Position numbers and translations under genes: made by a program
Origin: Geodermatophilus africanus
GTDB lineage: Bacteria; Actinomycetota; Actinomycetes; Mycobacteriales; Geodermatophilaceae
NCBI RefSeq assembly: GCF_900107105.1
Contig: NZ_FNOT01000001.1
Location: 496,001 to 560,000, forward strand
Direction: 5' to 3'
DNA length: 64,000 nt
Notes under the pieces: model-generated
Database searches by the model: none
What the model saw: only the letters and a program-made list of their open reading frames with translations
What the model was told of the DNA's origin: nothing
Shown here: positions 19,312-29,043 of the stretch, piece after piece
Position numbering within the stretch: position 1 is the first letter of the stretch
Layout: every line of letters begins with the position of its first letter

Positions 19312-20232
19312 TCAGACCAGGACGTCGACGATGATCGCGACCGAGAGCAGCGCCATGTAGGAGATCGAGATGTGGAACAGCTGCATCGGCCTGGCCTCCG
19401 CGCCCGCGCGGATCCGCCGCAGCAGCCGGTGCGCCTCGACGATGAACCACAGGCCCAGCACGGCGGCCGCGCCGGTGTAGACCCACCCGATGCCGAAGCC
19501 GTCGGCCACGGGCCACAGCAGCAGCGAGACGGCGACGGTCAGCCAGGTCCAGGCGACGGTCTGCCGGCCGACCGACAGCGGGCCGGCCACCACGGGCAGC
19601 ATCGGGACGTCGGCACGCGCGTAGTCGGCGCGGAACCGCATCGCCAGCGCCCAGAAGTGGGGCATCTGCCAGCAGAAGACGACGCCGAAGAACACCACCG
19701 CGGGCCAGGCGAGGGTCCCGGTGACCGCTGCCCACCCGATGAGCACCGGCGCCGCGCCCGGCACACCACCGAACTCGGTGCTGCGGCGGGTGTACCGCTT
19801 GAACACCATCGTGTAGAGGACGGCGTAGTAGAGGATCGCGCCGGCGGCCAGCCAGGCCGCCAGAGGTGTCGTCGCCGCGTACAGCAGCGCGATCGACAGC
19901 ACGGTGAGCACCAGGCCGAACACCAGCGCCGCGCGCGGGGTGACCTCGCCGGTGACCAGCGGTCGCCGCTCGGTGCGGTGCATGAGCCGGTCGATGTCGC
20001 GGTCGTACCAGCAGTTGAAGACGTTGGCCGCGGCAGCGGCGAGGGTGCCGCCGGCCATCGTGGCCAGCAGCAGCTCCCACGGCGGGAGCCCGCCCGAGGC
20101 CAGCATCATCGCCGGCAGGGTGGTGACCAGGAGCAGCTCGATGATCCGCGGCTTGGTCAGCGCCACGTAGCCGCGCACCCGGGCCGACAGGCGGCCCGCC
20201 TGCACGGCCGGTCGTTCGGAGAGCGTCGTCAC
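19312..20232 (-). CDS. ctaB: Protoheme IX farnesyltransferase (heme O synthase)
   Basis: A 306-residue UbiA-family membrane prenyltransferase that adds a farnesyl group to heme B, giving heme O, the substrate of CtaA. The first aspartate-rich motif is [23 protein letters not shown] (N-x3-D-x3-D), the start block is [20 protein letters not shown], and a second acidic region lies near [16 protein letters not shown]. About nine hydrophobic segments are visible. GTG 20232 is chosen by family length; an open frame extends upstream without homology. Divergent from tkt across 368 bases. Confidence 0.95.
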   Translation of the reverse strand: MTTLSERPAVQAGRLSARVRGYVALTKPRIIELLLVTTLPAMMLASGGLPPWELLLATMAGGTLAAAAANVFNCWYDRDIDRLMHRTERRPLVTGEVTPRAALVFGLVLTVLSIALLYAATTPLAAWLAAGAILYYAVLYTMVFKRYTRRSTEFGGVPGAAPVLIGWAAVTGTLAWPAVVFFGVVFCWQMPHFWALAMRFRADYARADVPMLPVVAGPLSVGRQTVAWTWLTVAVSLLLWPVADGFGIGWVYTGAAAVLGLWFIVEAHRLLRRIRAGAEARPMQLFHISISYMALLSVAIIVDVLV

Positions 20233-20600
20233 CGGGCGGCCACCGACCGGGCGGCGGCACACGCGCAGGGCACCACCGGGCACCTGGACAGCACGGGGTC
20301 CCTTTCGACCGGGGACGGGAGAACGGCCCAACTGTAGCCCGCGGCCGCCCCCCTCCCCGGGCGGCATGACGAGGGTCTCGTCCGCTGCGCGGACCACTAG
20401 GGTCCATCACGTTGGTGCTGCGCACGCAGCGGGTAGGGCCCACGTCGACGACGACGGTGCGTCCTGGTCCAGGGCACCGGACCGGGACGGACGCGAGGCC
20501 GGTCGCTGGCGCCGGGCACCGTCGTCCGCCCGGGTCAGACGAGGTCGCCGCACGTCGCCCGGGTGGACCCGCACGGCCGACCCGAGGGAGCACGACACAC
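20233..20600. promoter_or_regulatory. Divergent ctaB-tkt region
   Basis: This 368-base region has no convincing gene. It includes a GGACC-ACTAG-GGTCC inverted repeat at 20391-20405, and a candidate tkt promoter TTGGTG (20412-20417) with a 16-base spacer to TAGGGC (20434-20439). Near 20292-20310 a fragment reads ACGGGGTCC, resembling one arm of the dispersed repeat but without a full partner. Confidence 0.4.
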
Positions 20601-22814
<2,214 letters not shown>

Positions 22815-22843
22815 GGACCCTGTCGCCCCGCGACCCTCGGAGA

Positions 22844-22898
22844 AGGACCCCGTCCTCCTCACCGCTCGCAAGCTCGCGGCGAGCCTCGGGACGGGGCC
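22844..22898 (+). repeat. Dispersed quasi-palindromic repeat, copy B (type 1 stem)
   Basis: A 55-bp element between tkt and tal, beginning AGGACCCCGTCCTCC and ending GGGACGGGGCC, with the middle segment ACCGCTCGCAAGCTCGCGG. A partial arm (AAGGACCCTGTC) lies just upstream at 22813-22824. It could attenuate or punctuate transcription between the two genes. Confidence 0.85.
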
Positions 22899-22930
22899 AC
22901 ACGATCACCCATCGAGAAGGGCAAGTGACC

Positions 22931-24037
22931 ATGGCACAGAACGAGAAGCTGGCCGAGCTGTCGTCGGCCGGGGTCGCCGTCTGGCTCGACGACCTCTCCC
23001 GCGACATGATCCACGGCGGCAAGCTGCAGTCGCTGGTCGACGAGCGCTCCGTGGTCGGCGTCACCACCAACCCCACCATCTTCGCCGCGGCGATCAGCGG
23101 GTCGGAGTCCTACGACGACCAACTGCACGCGCTCGCCGTGCGCCAGGTGAGCGTGGAGGAGGCGCTGCGCACCATCACCGCCGCCGACGTCCGGGACGCC
23201 TGCGACCTGCTGGCACCCGTGGCGCAGCGGCAGCCCGGCGACGGCCGGGTGTCGCTGGAGGTCGCGCCCGGCCTCGCGCACGACACGGATGCCACGGCCG
23301 CGGAGGCCGCGCACTTGTGGTGGCTGGTCGACCGGCCGAACCTCTACATCAAGATCCCGGCCACCGAGGAGGGTCTGTCGGCGATCACGTCGTCCATCGC
23401 GCGGGGCATCAGCGTCAACGTCACCCTCATCTTCAGCCTCGAGCGGTACCGGGCGGTCATGGACGCCTACCTCTCCGGGCTGGAGCAGCGGCTGGCCGAG
23501 GACGCCGACGCCGACCTGTCGGGCATCGCCTCGGTGGCCTCGTTCTTCGTCTCCCGCGTCGACAGCGAGATCGACAAGCGGCTGGACAAGGCCGGCGCCG
23601 ACCCCTCCCTCAAGGGCAAGGCCGCGCTGGCCAACGCCCAGCTGGCCTACCAGGCCTACGAAGAGGTCTTCTCCTCCGACCGCTGGAAGGCCCTCGAGGC
23701 GAAGGGCGCCCGCCCGCAGCGGCCGCTGTGGGCCTCCACCGGCGTGAAGAACCCCGACTACTCCGACACGATGTACGTCAGCGAGCTGGTCGCGCCGGGA
23801 ACCGTCAACACCATGCCCGAGAAGACGCTCCAGGCCTTCGCCGACCACGGCAGCATCGGAACCCCGGTGCAGAAGAGCTACGACGAGGCCGCGTCGGTCA
23901 TGACGTCGATCGCCGACGCCGGGGTCGACCTCGACGACGTCTTCCGCGTGCTCGAGGACGAGGGCGTGCAGAAGTTCGTCGACTCGTGGGACGAGCTCAC
24001 CGAGTCGGTGCGCACCGAGCTGCAGGACAAGGCCTGA
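22931..24037 (+). CDS. tal: Transaldolase
   Basis: A 368-residue transaldolase of the actinobacterial type, moving a dihydroxyacetone unit between sugar phosphates. The Schiff-base lysine lies in [12 protein letters not shown], the N-terminal strand reads [16 protein letters not shown], and [22 protein letters not shown] and [24 protein letters not shown] are conserved blocks. Two starts are possible: ATG 22931 and, two codons earlier, GTG 22925, which is better spaced from GAGAAGG (22914-22920). It is followed by a strong terminator. Confidence 0.97.
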   Translation: MAQNEKLAELSSAGVAVWLDDLSRDMIHGGKLQSLVDERSVVGVTTNPTIFAAAISGSESYDDQLHALAVRQVSVEEALRTITAADVRDACDLLAPVAQRQPGDGRVSLEVAPGLAHDTDATAAEAAHLWWLVDRPNLYIKIPATEEGLSAITSSIARGISVNVTLIFSLERYRAVMDAYLSGLEQRLAEDADADLSGIASVASFFVSRVDSEIDKRLDKAGADPSLKGKAALANAQLAYQAYEEVFSSDRWKALEAKGARPQRPLWASTGVKNPDYSDTMYVSELVAPGTVNTMPEKTLQAFADHGSIGTPVQKSYDEAASVMTSIADAGVDLDDVFRVLEDEGVQKFVDSWDELTESVRTELQDKA

Positions 24038-24043
24038 CCCCTC

Positions 24044-24087
24044 GGGTCCCCGTGTGCCCGGCCGCGCCGCCGGGCACACGGGGACCC
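24044..24087 (+). terminator. Strong terminator after tal
   Basis: 24044-24062 and 24069-24087 form a perfect 19-bp stem with a 6-base loop, starting seven bases after the tal stop codon. It separates tkt-tal from zwf-opcA-pgl. Confidence 0.85.
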
Positions 24088-24260
24088 GCGCCGTCGCGGC
24101 CGGGCGCCGCCGCCGGTGCGCGGTGCGCCGCGGCGCGCCGGCCCGCCACCCGAGCGGGCGCCCAGCCGGGACGGACAATCGACGCAGTGCCGCACTCCCC
24201 CGCCGTCCGGTGCACCGCCGGGCCGGTCGACGGGTCCCCTCCAGACACCGAGGACAATCC

Positions 24261-25778
24261 ATGATTCCCAACCCGCTGCGCGACCCGCGGGACCGGCGGC
24301 TGCCCCGCGTGCCCGAGCCCTGCGCCCTGGTCGTCTTCGGCATCACCGGGGACCTCGCCCGGAAGAAGCTCCTGCCGGCCGTCTACGACCTCGCCAACCG
24401 CGGGCTGCTGCCGACCAACTTCGCCCTCTTGGGCTTCGCCCGCCGGGACTGGGGCGACGAGGACTTCGCCGAGCTGGCCCGCTCCGCAGCGCAGAAGGCC
24501 GCCCGCACCCCGTGGCGCGAAGAGGTCTGGGAGCGGCTGGCCGGCAACGTGCGCTTCGTGCAGGGCTCCTTCGACGAGGACAACGCCTTCGACCAGCTGG
24601 CCGCCACCCTCGGCGAGCTCGAGGGCACCCACGGGATCGGCGGCAACGCCGCGTTCTACCTGTCCATCCCCCCGGCGATGTTCCCGGTGGTGCTCAAGCA
24701 GATGCAGCGCACCGGCATGGCCGACAGCACCCCCGACCGCTGGCGCCGGGTGGTCGTGGAGAAGCCGTTCGGCACGGACCTGGCCTCCAGCCGCACGCTC
24801 AACGGGCTGGTCGACTCGGTGTTCAGCGCCGAGGACGTCTTCCGCATCGACCACTACCTGGGCAAGGAGACCGTCCAGAACCTCATGGCGCTGCGGTTCG
24901 CCAACACGCTGTTCGAGCCGGTCTGGAACGGTCACCACGTCGACTCGGTGCAGATCACGATGGCCGAGGACGTCGGCATCGGCGGACGGGCCCAGTTCTA
25001 CGAGCAGACCGGCGCCGCCCGCGACGTGCTGCAGAACCACCTGCTGCAGCTGCTCGCCCTCACCGCGATGGAGGAGCCGGTCGAGTTCTCCGCCGACGAG
25101 ATCCGCACCGAGAAGCTCAAGGTGCTGCGCGCGGTCTCGCTGCCCGAGGACCTCGCCGCCTTCGCCGTCCGCGGCCAGTACGAGCAGGGCTGGCTGGCCG
25201 GCCAGCGGGCCACCGGCTACCGGCAGGAGGACGGCGTCGACGCGCACTCCACCACCGAGACCTACGCCGCCGTCCGGCTCGGCGTGGAGACCCGGCGGTG
25301 GGCGGGCGTGCCGTTCTACCTGCGCACCGGCAAGCGGCTGCCCCGCCGGGTCACCGAGATCGCGCTGGTGTTCAAGCGCGCGCCCCACCTGCCCTTCGCC
25401 GACACCGACACCGAGGAGCTGGGCAACAACCAGCTGGTGATCCGCGTGCAGCCCGACGAGGGGATGACCCTCAAGTTCGGGTCGAAGGTGCCCGGCAGCG
25501 TGATGGAGGTCCGCGACGTCGCGATGGACTTCCTCTACGGCGAGCAGTTCACCGAGGCGAGCCCCGAGGCCTACGAGCGGCTGCTGCTCGACGTGCTGCT
25601 CGGCGACGCCACTCTTTTCCCCCGCAACCACGAGGTCGAGGCCTCCTGGGCGGTGATCGACCCGCTCGAGGAGTTCTGGGCGGGGACGACGCCGCAGCCC
25701 TACCGGGCCGGCGAGTGGGGGCCGCGCGCGGCCGACGAGATGCTGGCCGCCGAGGGCCGCCGGTGGCGGCGACCGTGA
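24261..25778 (+). CDS. zwf: Glucose-6-phosphate 1-dehydrogenase
   Basis: A 505-residue enzyme oxidising glucose-6-phosphate with NADP (or NAD), the entry step to the oxidative pentose phosphate pathway. The nucleotide-binding motif is VVFGITGDLARKKLLPAVYDL, the catalytic signature is RIDHYLGKETVQNLMALRFAN, and the lysine-bearing VVVEKPFGTDL precedes it. The length is as usual. ATG 24261 follows GAGGA. It is followed after 25 bases by opcA, which is needed for its assembly or activation in actinobacteria. Confidence 0.97.
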   Translation: MIPNPLRDPRDRRLPRVPEPCALVVFGITGDLARKKLLPAVYDLANRGLLPTNFALLGFARRDWGDEDFAELARSAAQKAARTPWREEVWERLAGNVRFVQGSFDEDNAFDQLAATLGELEGTHGIGGNAAFYLSIPPAMFPVVLKQMQRTGMADSTPDRWRRVVVEKPFGTDLASSRTLNGLVDSVFSAEDVFRIDHYLGKETVQNLMALRFANTLFEPVWNGHHVDSVQITMAEDVGIGGRAQFYEQTGAARDVLQNHLLQLLALTAMEEPVEFSADEIRTEKLKVLRAVSLPEDLAAFAVRGQYEQGWLAGQRATGYRQEDGVDAHSTTETYAAVRLGVETRRWAGVPFYLRTGKRLPRRVTEIALVFKRAPHLPFADTDTEELGNNQLVIRVQPDEGMTLKFGSKVPGSVMEVRDVAMDFLYGEQFTEASPEAYERLLLDVLLGDATLFPRNHEVEASWAVIDPLEEFWAGTTPQPYRAGEWGPRAADEMLAAEGRRWRRP

Positions 25779-25803
25779 GCCGGCTCAGCGAGGAGGACCG
25801 ACC

Positions 25804-26925
25804 ATGACGACGCTCTGGGACACCACTGGCTCCGCGGTGGTCAAGGAGCTGGCCGCGCAGCGGCGCACCGGCGGCGCCGTGCTCTCCGGCGTCGCGCTGA
25901 CCCTGGTGGTCGTGGCCGACGAGAACCGGGTGGCCGAGGCCGAGGAGGCCGCCACCGCCGCCGCCGAGCAGCACCCCTGCCGGCTGCTGATCGTCGTCCG
26001 CCGGCAGATCGAGGCCCCGGCCCCGCGACTGGACGCCGAGGTGCTCATCGGCGGGCGGCTAGGCCCCGGCGAGGCCGTGGTCATGCGCATGTACGGCCGG
26101 CTCGCGCTGCACGCCGAGTCGGTCGTCCTGCCGCTGCTGGCCGCCGACGCGCCCGTGGTGACCTGGTGGCACGGCACGCCGCCGGACCAGCTGTGCACCG
26201 ACGCGCTCGCGGTGATCGCCGACCGGAGGATCACCGACAGCTCGATGGCCGAGGACCAGTTCGCCGCGCTGCGGGCCCGTGCCGAGGACTACGCCCCGGG
26301 CGACACCGACCTGGCCTGGACCCGCAGCACCCCGTGGCGCTCCACGCTGACCTCGTCGGTCGACGCGGTGTCCGGGCGCCGTGGCGAGGCCGTCCGGGTG
26401 CTGGGCGGCCGGGTCGAGGGCGACCCCGGATCCGCCACCGCGCTGCTGCTGGCCGGCTGGCTGAGCGCGCGGTGCGGCTGCGAGATCCCGGTGGTGTCCG
26501 GCGAGAAGCGGCCCGGGCCCAGCGGTGTCTCGGCCGTGGCGCTCGACCTCGACCAGGACGAGCAGGTACGGGTGCAGGCCGACCGGCGCGGCGGGGCGGT
26601 CATCTCCCAGCCCTACCGGCCGGAGGCGATGGTGGCCCTGCCCGACCGGCAGCTCGGCGACCTCATCGGCGAGGAGCTGCGCCGGCTCGACCCGGACGAG
26701 CCGTTCGCCGAGGCGCTGGAGTCCACGACCGGCATCCCGGACCTGGCGTACCGCTCCCCCGTGCGCGAGTACGTGTGGTTCGACCCCGCCGAGGAGAACG
26801 CCGGCAGCGGCGGCGCGACGCTCCCGGCCGTCCCGCCGGACTCGGAGGGCACCGACGACGTAGCCCAGCAGGGTGTGGACGACCCCGACCAGGGGGCTCG
26901 TGACGCCGGGCAGACCGTCCCGTGA
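25804..26925 (+). CDS. opcA: Glucose-6-phosphate dehydrogenase assembly protein OpcA
   Basis: A 373-residue OpcA, a cytosolic protein that assembles or allosterically activates G6P dehydrogenase. Family blocks include LWDTTGSAVVKELAAQR, HPCRLLIVV, GEAVVMRMYGRLALHAESVVLPLLAADAPVVTWWHG and the DLAWTRSTPWR motif. The last 50 residues are acidic and nonconserved. It lies 25 bases after zwf and overlaps or nearly overlaps the next frame (pgl), consistent with one operon. GAGGAGGACC precedes the ATG. Confidence 0.95.
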   Translation: MTTLWDTTGSAVVKELAAQRRTGGAVLSGVALTLVVVADENRVAEAEEAATAAAEQHPCRLLIVVRRQIEAPAPRLDAEVLIGGRLGPGEAVVMRMYGRLALHAESVVLPLLAADAPVVTWWHGTPPDQLCTDALAVIADRRITDSSMAEDQFAALRARAEDYAPGDTDLAWTRSTPWRSTLTSSVDAVSGRRGEAVRVLGGRVEGDPGSATALLLAGWLSARCGCEIPVVSGEKRPGPSGVSAVALDLDQDEQVRVQADRRGGAVISQPYRPEAMVALPDRQLGDLIGEELRRLDPDEPFAEALESTTGIPDLAYRSPVREYVWFDPAEENAGSGGATLPAVPPDSEGTDDVAQQGVDDPDQGARDAGQTVP

Positions 26926-26964
26926 CGCTGCCGCCCGGCGACCGGATCGCCGCCCGGCTGAGCG

Positions 26965-27021
26965 AGGACCCTCCTGCCTCCCACCGCTCGGACGCTGGCA
27001 GCGGGCCCCTGCAGGAGGGCC
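26965..27021 (+). repeat. Dispersed quasi-palindromic repeat, copy F (type 2 stem)
   Basis: A 57-bp element starting AGGACCCTCCTGC and ending GCAGGAGGGCC. The two ends are complementary except for one A-C pair. Its right arm contains AGGAGG (27013-27018), five bases before the likely GTG start of pgl. Confidence 0.8.
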
Positions 27022-27023
27022 AG

Positions 27024-27782
27024 GTGCCGGACGTCGTGATCGAGCCGGACGCCGACCGGCTGGCCCGCGCGGTCGCCGCCGCGCTGGTCGCCCGGCTGGC
27101 CGCGGCGCAGGCGGTGCACGGGACGGCGTCGGTCGTCCTCACCGGCGGGGGCATCGGCACCGCCGTTCTCCAGCGGGTCGCCGACCTGGTCCGAGAGCCG
27201 GCGCGCGAGCGGGTGGACTGGACCGCCGTCGACGTCTGGTGGGGCGACGAGCGCTGGGTGCCGGCCGACGACGAGGACCGCAACGAGCTCGGGGCGCGGC
27301 GCGCGCTGCTGGACCCGGCCGGCGTCCCGGAGGAGCGCATCCACGCGATGCCGGCCTCCGACGCCGGTTTCGCCGAGCCCGAGGACGCCGCCGACTGGTA
27401 CGCCGGGCAGCTGGCCGCCGCGGCGCCGGAGGGCGAGCCGCTGCCCCGCATCGATCTGCTGCTGCTCGGCATGGGCCCCGAGGGGCACGTGGCATCCATC
27501 TTCCCGGGGACGCCGGCGGTCTCCGACGAGCGCCCGGTGGTCGCCGTGCGCGACTGCCCCAAGCCGCCGCCGACCCGGGTGAGCCTGGGCTACCCCGCGA
27601 TCAACGCCGCCGAGGAGGTGTGGCTGCTCGTCTCCGGCTCGGCGAAGTCACCGGCCGTGGCGCGCGCGCTGACCAGCGGCGCCACGCCGGACGAGCTGCC
27701 CGCGGCCGGGGTGCACGGGCGCCGGGCGACGCGCTGGCTGCTGGACGCCGAGGCCGCCGCGGAGCTCGACGCCCGCAGCTGA
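27024..27782 (+). CDS. pgl: 6-Phosphogluconolactonase
   Basis: A 252-residue lactonase that hydrolyses 6-phosphogluconolactone, the product of Zwf. Conserved blocks are VVLTGGGIGTAVLQRV, VDVWWGDERWVPADDEDRNELGARRALL, IDLLLLGMGPEGHVASIFPG and the late VSLGYPAINAAEEVWLLVSG. The start is a choice: GTG 27024 has AGGAGG at 27013-27018 and gives the family's usual length. A GTG at 26922 overlapping the opcA stop (GTGA) is also in frame, adding 34 residues that would be translated from repeat F. I prefer 27024. Confidence 0.9.
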   Translation: MPDVVIEPDADRLARAVAAALVARLAAAQAVHGTASVVLTGGGIGTAVLQRVADLVREPARERVDWTAVDVWWGDERWVPADDEDRNELGARRALLDPAGVPEERIHAMPASDAGFAEPEDAADWYAGQLAAAAPEGEPLPRIDLLLLGMGPEGHVASIFPGTPAVSDERPVVAVRDCPKPPPTRVSLGYPAINAAEEVWLLVSGSAKSPAVARALTSGATPDELPAAGVHGRRATRWLLDAEAAAELDARS

Positions 27783-27884
27783 GCCCAGCCGGGTCCGGGG
27801 CCCTGGTGGGGCGGCCGGCCGGCGAGCACACTGCGGCCCACGATCGGCGGCAGCCCGGCCGCCGTCCTCCCCGTGGAGCCCGCG

Positions 27885-28043
27885 ATGACGCACTCCGCCC
27901 CGGTCCTCCGCCGCACACCCCGTCCGATGCGGGACGTCGTCCGCGAGCTACCGCCCGGGCACCTGGGCTGCTACTGGAACTGGGAACGGGCGGCCTGGGT
28001 GGCGTACACCGCCCTGCCGCATCCGCGCCCGCCACACGAGTGA
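27885..28043 (+). CDS. Hypothetical 52-residue protein
   Basis: A short reading frame beginning MTHSAPVLRRTPRPMRDVV, with an aromatic-rich second half (GCYWNWERAAWVAY) and a Pro/His tail. GGAG lies about seven bases upstream of the ATG, and a hairpin follows the stop by eight bases. I recognise no family. The aromatic cluster and good start region make it better than chance, but it needs conservation evidence; it has no membrane segment. Confidence 0.4.
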   Translation: MTHSAPVLRRTPRPMRDVVRELPPGHLGCYWNWERAAWVAYTALPHPRPPHE

Positions 28044-28050
28044 GGCCATC

Positions 28051-28080
28051 GGCCCCCTACAGGCCCCTCCGCAGGGGGCC
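28051..28080 (+). terminator. Terminator hairpin after the 52-residue frame
   Basis: GGCCCCCT (28051-28058) and AGGGGGCC (28073-28080) form an 8-bp stem with a 14-base loop. It lies just beyond the small gene and before repeat C. Confidence 0.55.
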
Positions 28081-28087
28081 GTCGCGC

Positions 28088-28142
28088 GGCCCCGTCCCGA
28101 GGCTCACCCCGAGCCTGCGAGGGGTGAGGAGGACGGGGTCCT
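28088..28142 (-). repeat. Dispersed quasi-palindromic repeat, copy C (type 1 stem)
   Basis: A 55-bp element which, read on the minus strand, begins AGGACCCCGTCCTCCTC and ends GGGACGGGGCC, with an inner stem CTCACCCC/GGGGTGAG. It is the closest to a consensus of all copies. It lies 26 bases downstream of the rbpA stop codon. Confidence 0.85.
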
Positions 28143-28168
28143 CCTGCGGGGGTGGGCAGAAGGTCCTC

Positions 28169-28510
28169 TCAGGCGCCGCGGCGGGCCCGGAGCTTGGCCA
28201 GCGCCTCCTCGAGCAACGCGTCGCCGTCGGCGTCGCTGCGCCGCTCGCGGACGTAGGCCAGGTGGGTCTTGTACGGCTCGGTGCGCGGCGCGGGCGGCGG
28301 GGCCGCTTCGTCCTGACCGGCCGGCAGGCCGCACCGCGGGCAGTCCCACAACTCGGGCACCTCGGCGTCGGAGGCGAAGGAGACCTGCGTCTCGTGCCCC
28401 TGGGCGCACCAGAACGGCACCCGCCGGCGGGGCGCGGCCTCGCCGCGCTCGGCCTCGCCCATCGGGCCCGCGCCCACCCGCGTGCCGCGGATCGCGTTAC
28501 CACCAGCCAC
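28169..28510 (-). CDS. rbpA: RNA polymerase-binding protein RbpA
   Basis: A 113-residue RbpA, an actinobacterial factor that binds RNA polymerase and the principal sigma factor and stabilises open complexes. Conserved parts are GGNAIRGTRVGAGPMGE at the N terminus, CAQGHETQVSFASDAEVPELWDCPRCG in the zinc-like core, and PYKTHLAYVRERRSDADGDALLEEALAKLR in the sigma-interacting helix. The start is GTG 28510. It closes the leftward series after secG and is followed by repeat C. Confidence 0.96.
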   Translation of the reverse strand: MAGGNAIRGTRVGAGPMGEAERGEAAPRRRVPFWCAQGHETQVSFASDAEVPELWDCPRCGLPAGQDEAAPPPAPRTEPYKTHLAYVRERRSDADGDALLEEALAKLRARRGA

Positions 28511-28728
28511 CAGTGCCCCCTGTGCCTCTCAGCGGTCGGCGGCCGCGAGTGGCCGCCGGGGCAGTCTATGGCCTCGATCTTGGCGCGGAGAGGACTTTGG
28601 TCCCGATGACCTCGGCGTTCACCGCGGGCACGTGCTCGGACGGCCGCGCGTCAGGGCCCGGCCCCCTGCAGGGTCCCGCCGCGAGCGTGGTGACGTGCTG
28701 GCACGGCCCCCGTCCAGAGGCTCGCCGC

Positions 28729-28771
28729 GGCCCCGTCCCGAGCGCGTGCAGGGTGGGGAGGACGGGGTCCT
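28729..28771 (-). repeat. Dispersed repeat, copy D (type 1 stem, shortened middle)
   Basis: On the minus strand it begins AGGACCCCGTCCTCC and ends CGGGACGGGGCC, like copies A-C, but is only 43 bp because the inner stem is shortened. It begins three bases after the secG stop codon and may terminate that transcript. An incomplete extra arm (GGCCCCCGTCCAGAGG) lies at 28705-28720. Confidence 0.75.
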
Positions 28772-28774
28772 TCT

Positions 28775-29008
28775 TCAGACCTTGAGCAGGATGCCCAGGG
28801 CGATGATGCAGACCGTCCAGACGAGCCCGATGAGAACCGTCAGCCGGTTGAGGTTCTTCTCCACCACCGAGGACCCGGACAGCTGCGAGGAGACCGCACC
28901 GCCGAACATCGAGGACAGGCCCCCGCCCTTGCCGCGGTGCAGCAGGATCAGCACCACGAGGAGCACGCTGGTGAGCACCAGCAGCACGTTGAGGACCAGC
29001 TCGACCAT
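28775..29008 (-). CDS. secG: Preprotein translocase subunit SecG
   Basis: A 77-residue membrane protein of the SecYEG channel. Two hydrophobic helices, ELVLNVLLVLTSVLLVVLIL and LTVLIGLVWTVCIIALGILL, flank the conserved loop HRGKGGGLSSMFGGAVSSQLSGSSVVEKNLNR. The frame continues upstream, but ATG 29008 gives the family's length and sequence. It is 35 bases downstream of the substrate-binding protein gene. Confidence 0.95.
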   Translation of the reverse strand: MVELVLNVLLVLTSVLLVVLILLHRGKGGGLSSMFGGAVSSQLSGSSVVEKNLNRLTVLIGLVWTVCIIALGILLKV

Positions 29009-29043
29009 GCTCCGAGGGTAACCGACCCGTCGCGCCCGGCCGG

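Noticed and set aside
20292-20310. Further copy of the dispersed repeat upstream of ctaB
   Set aside because: Only one arm-like sequence (ACGGGGTCC) is present; no complementary arm or central motif.
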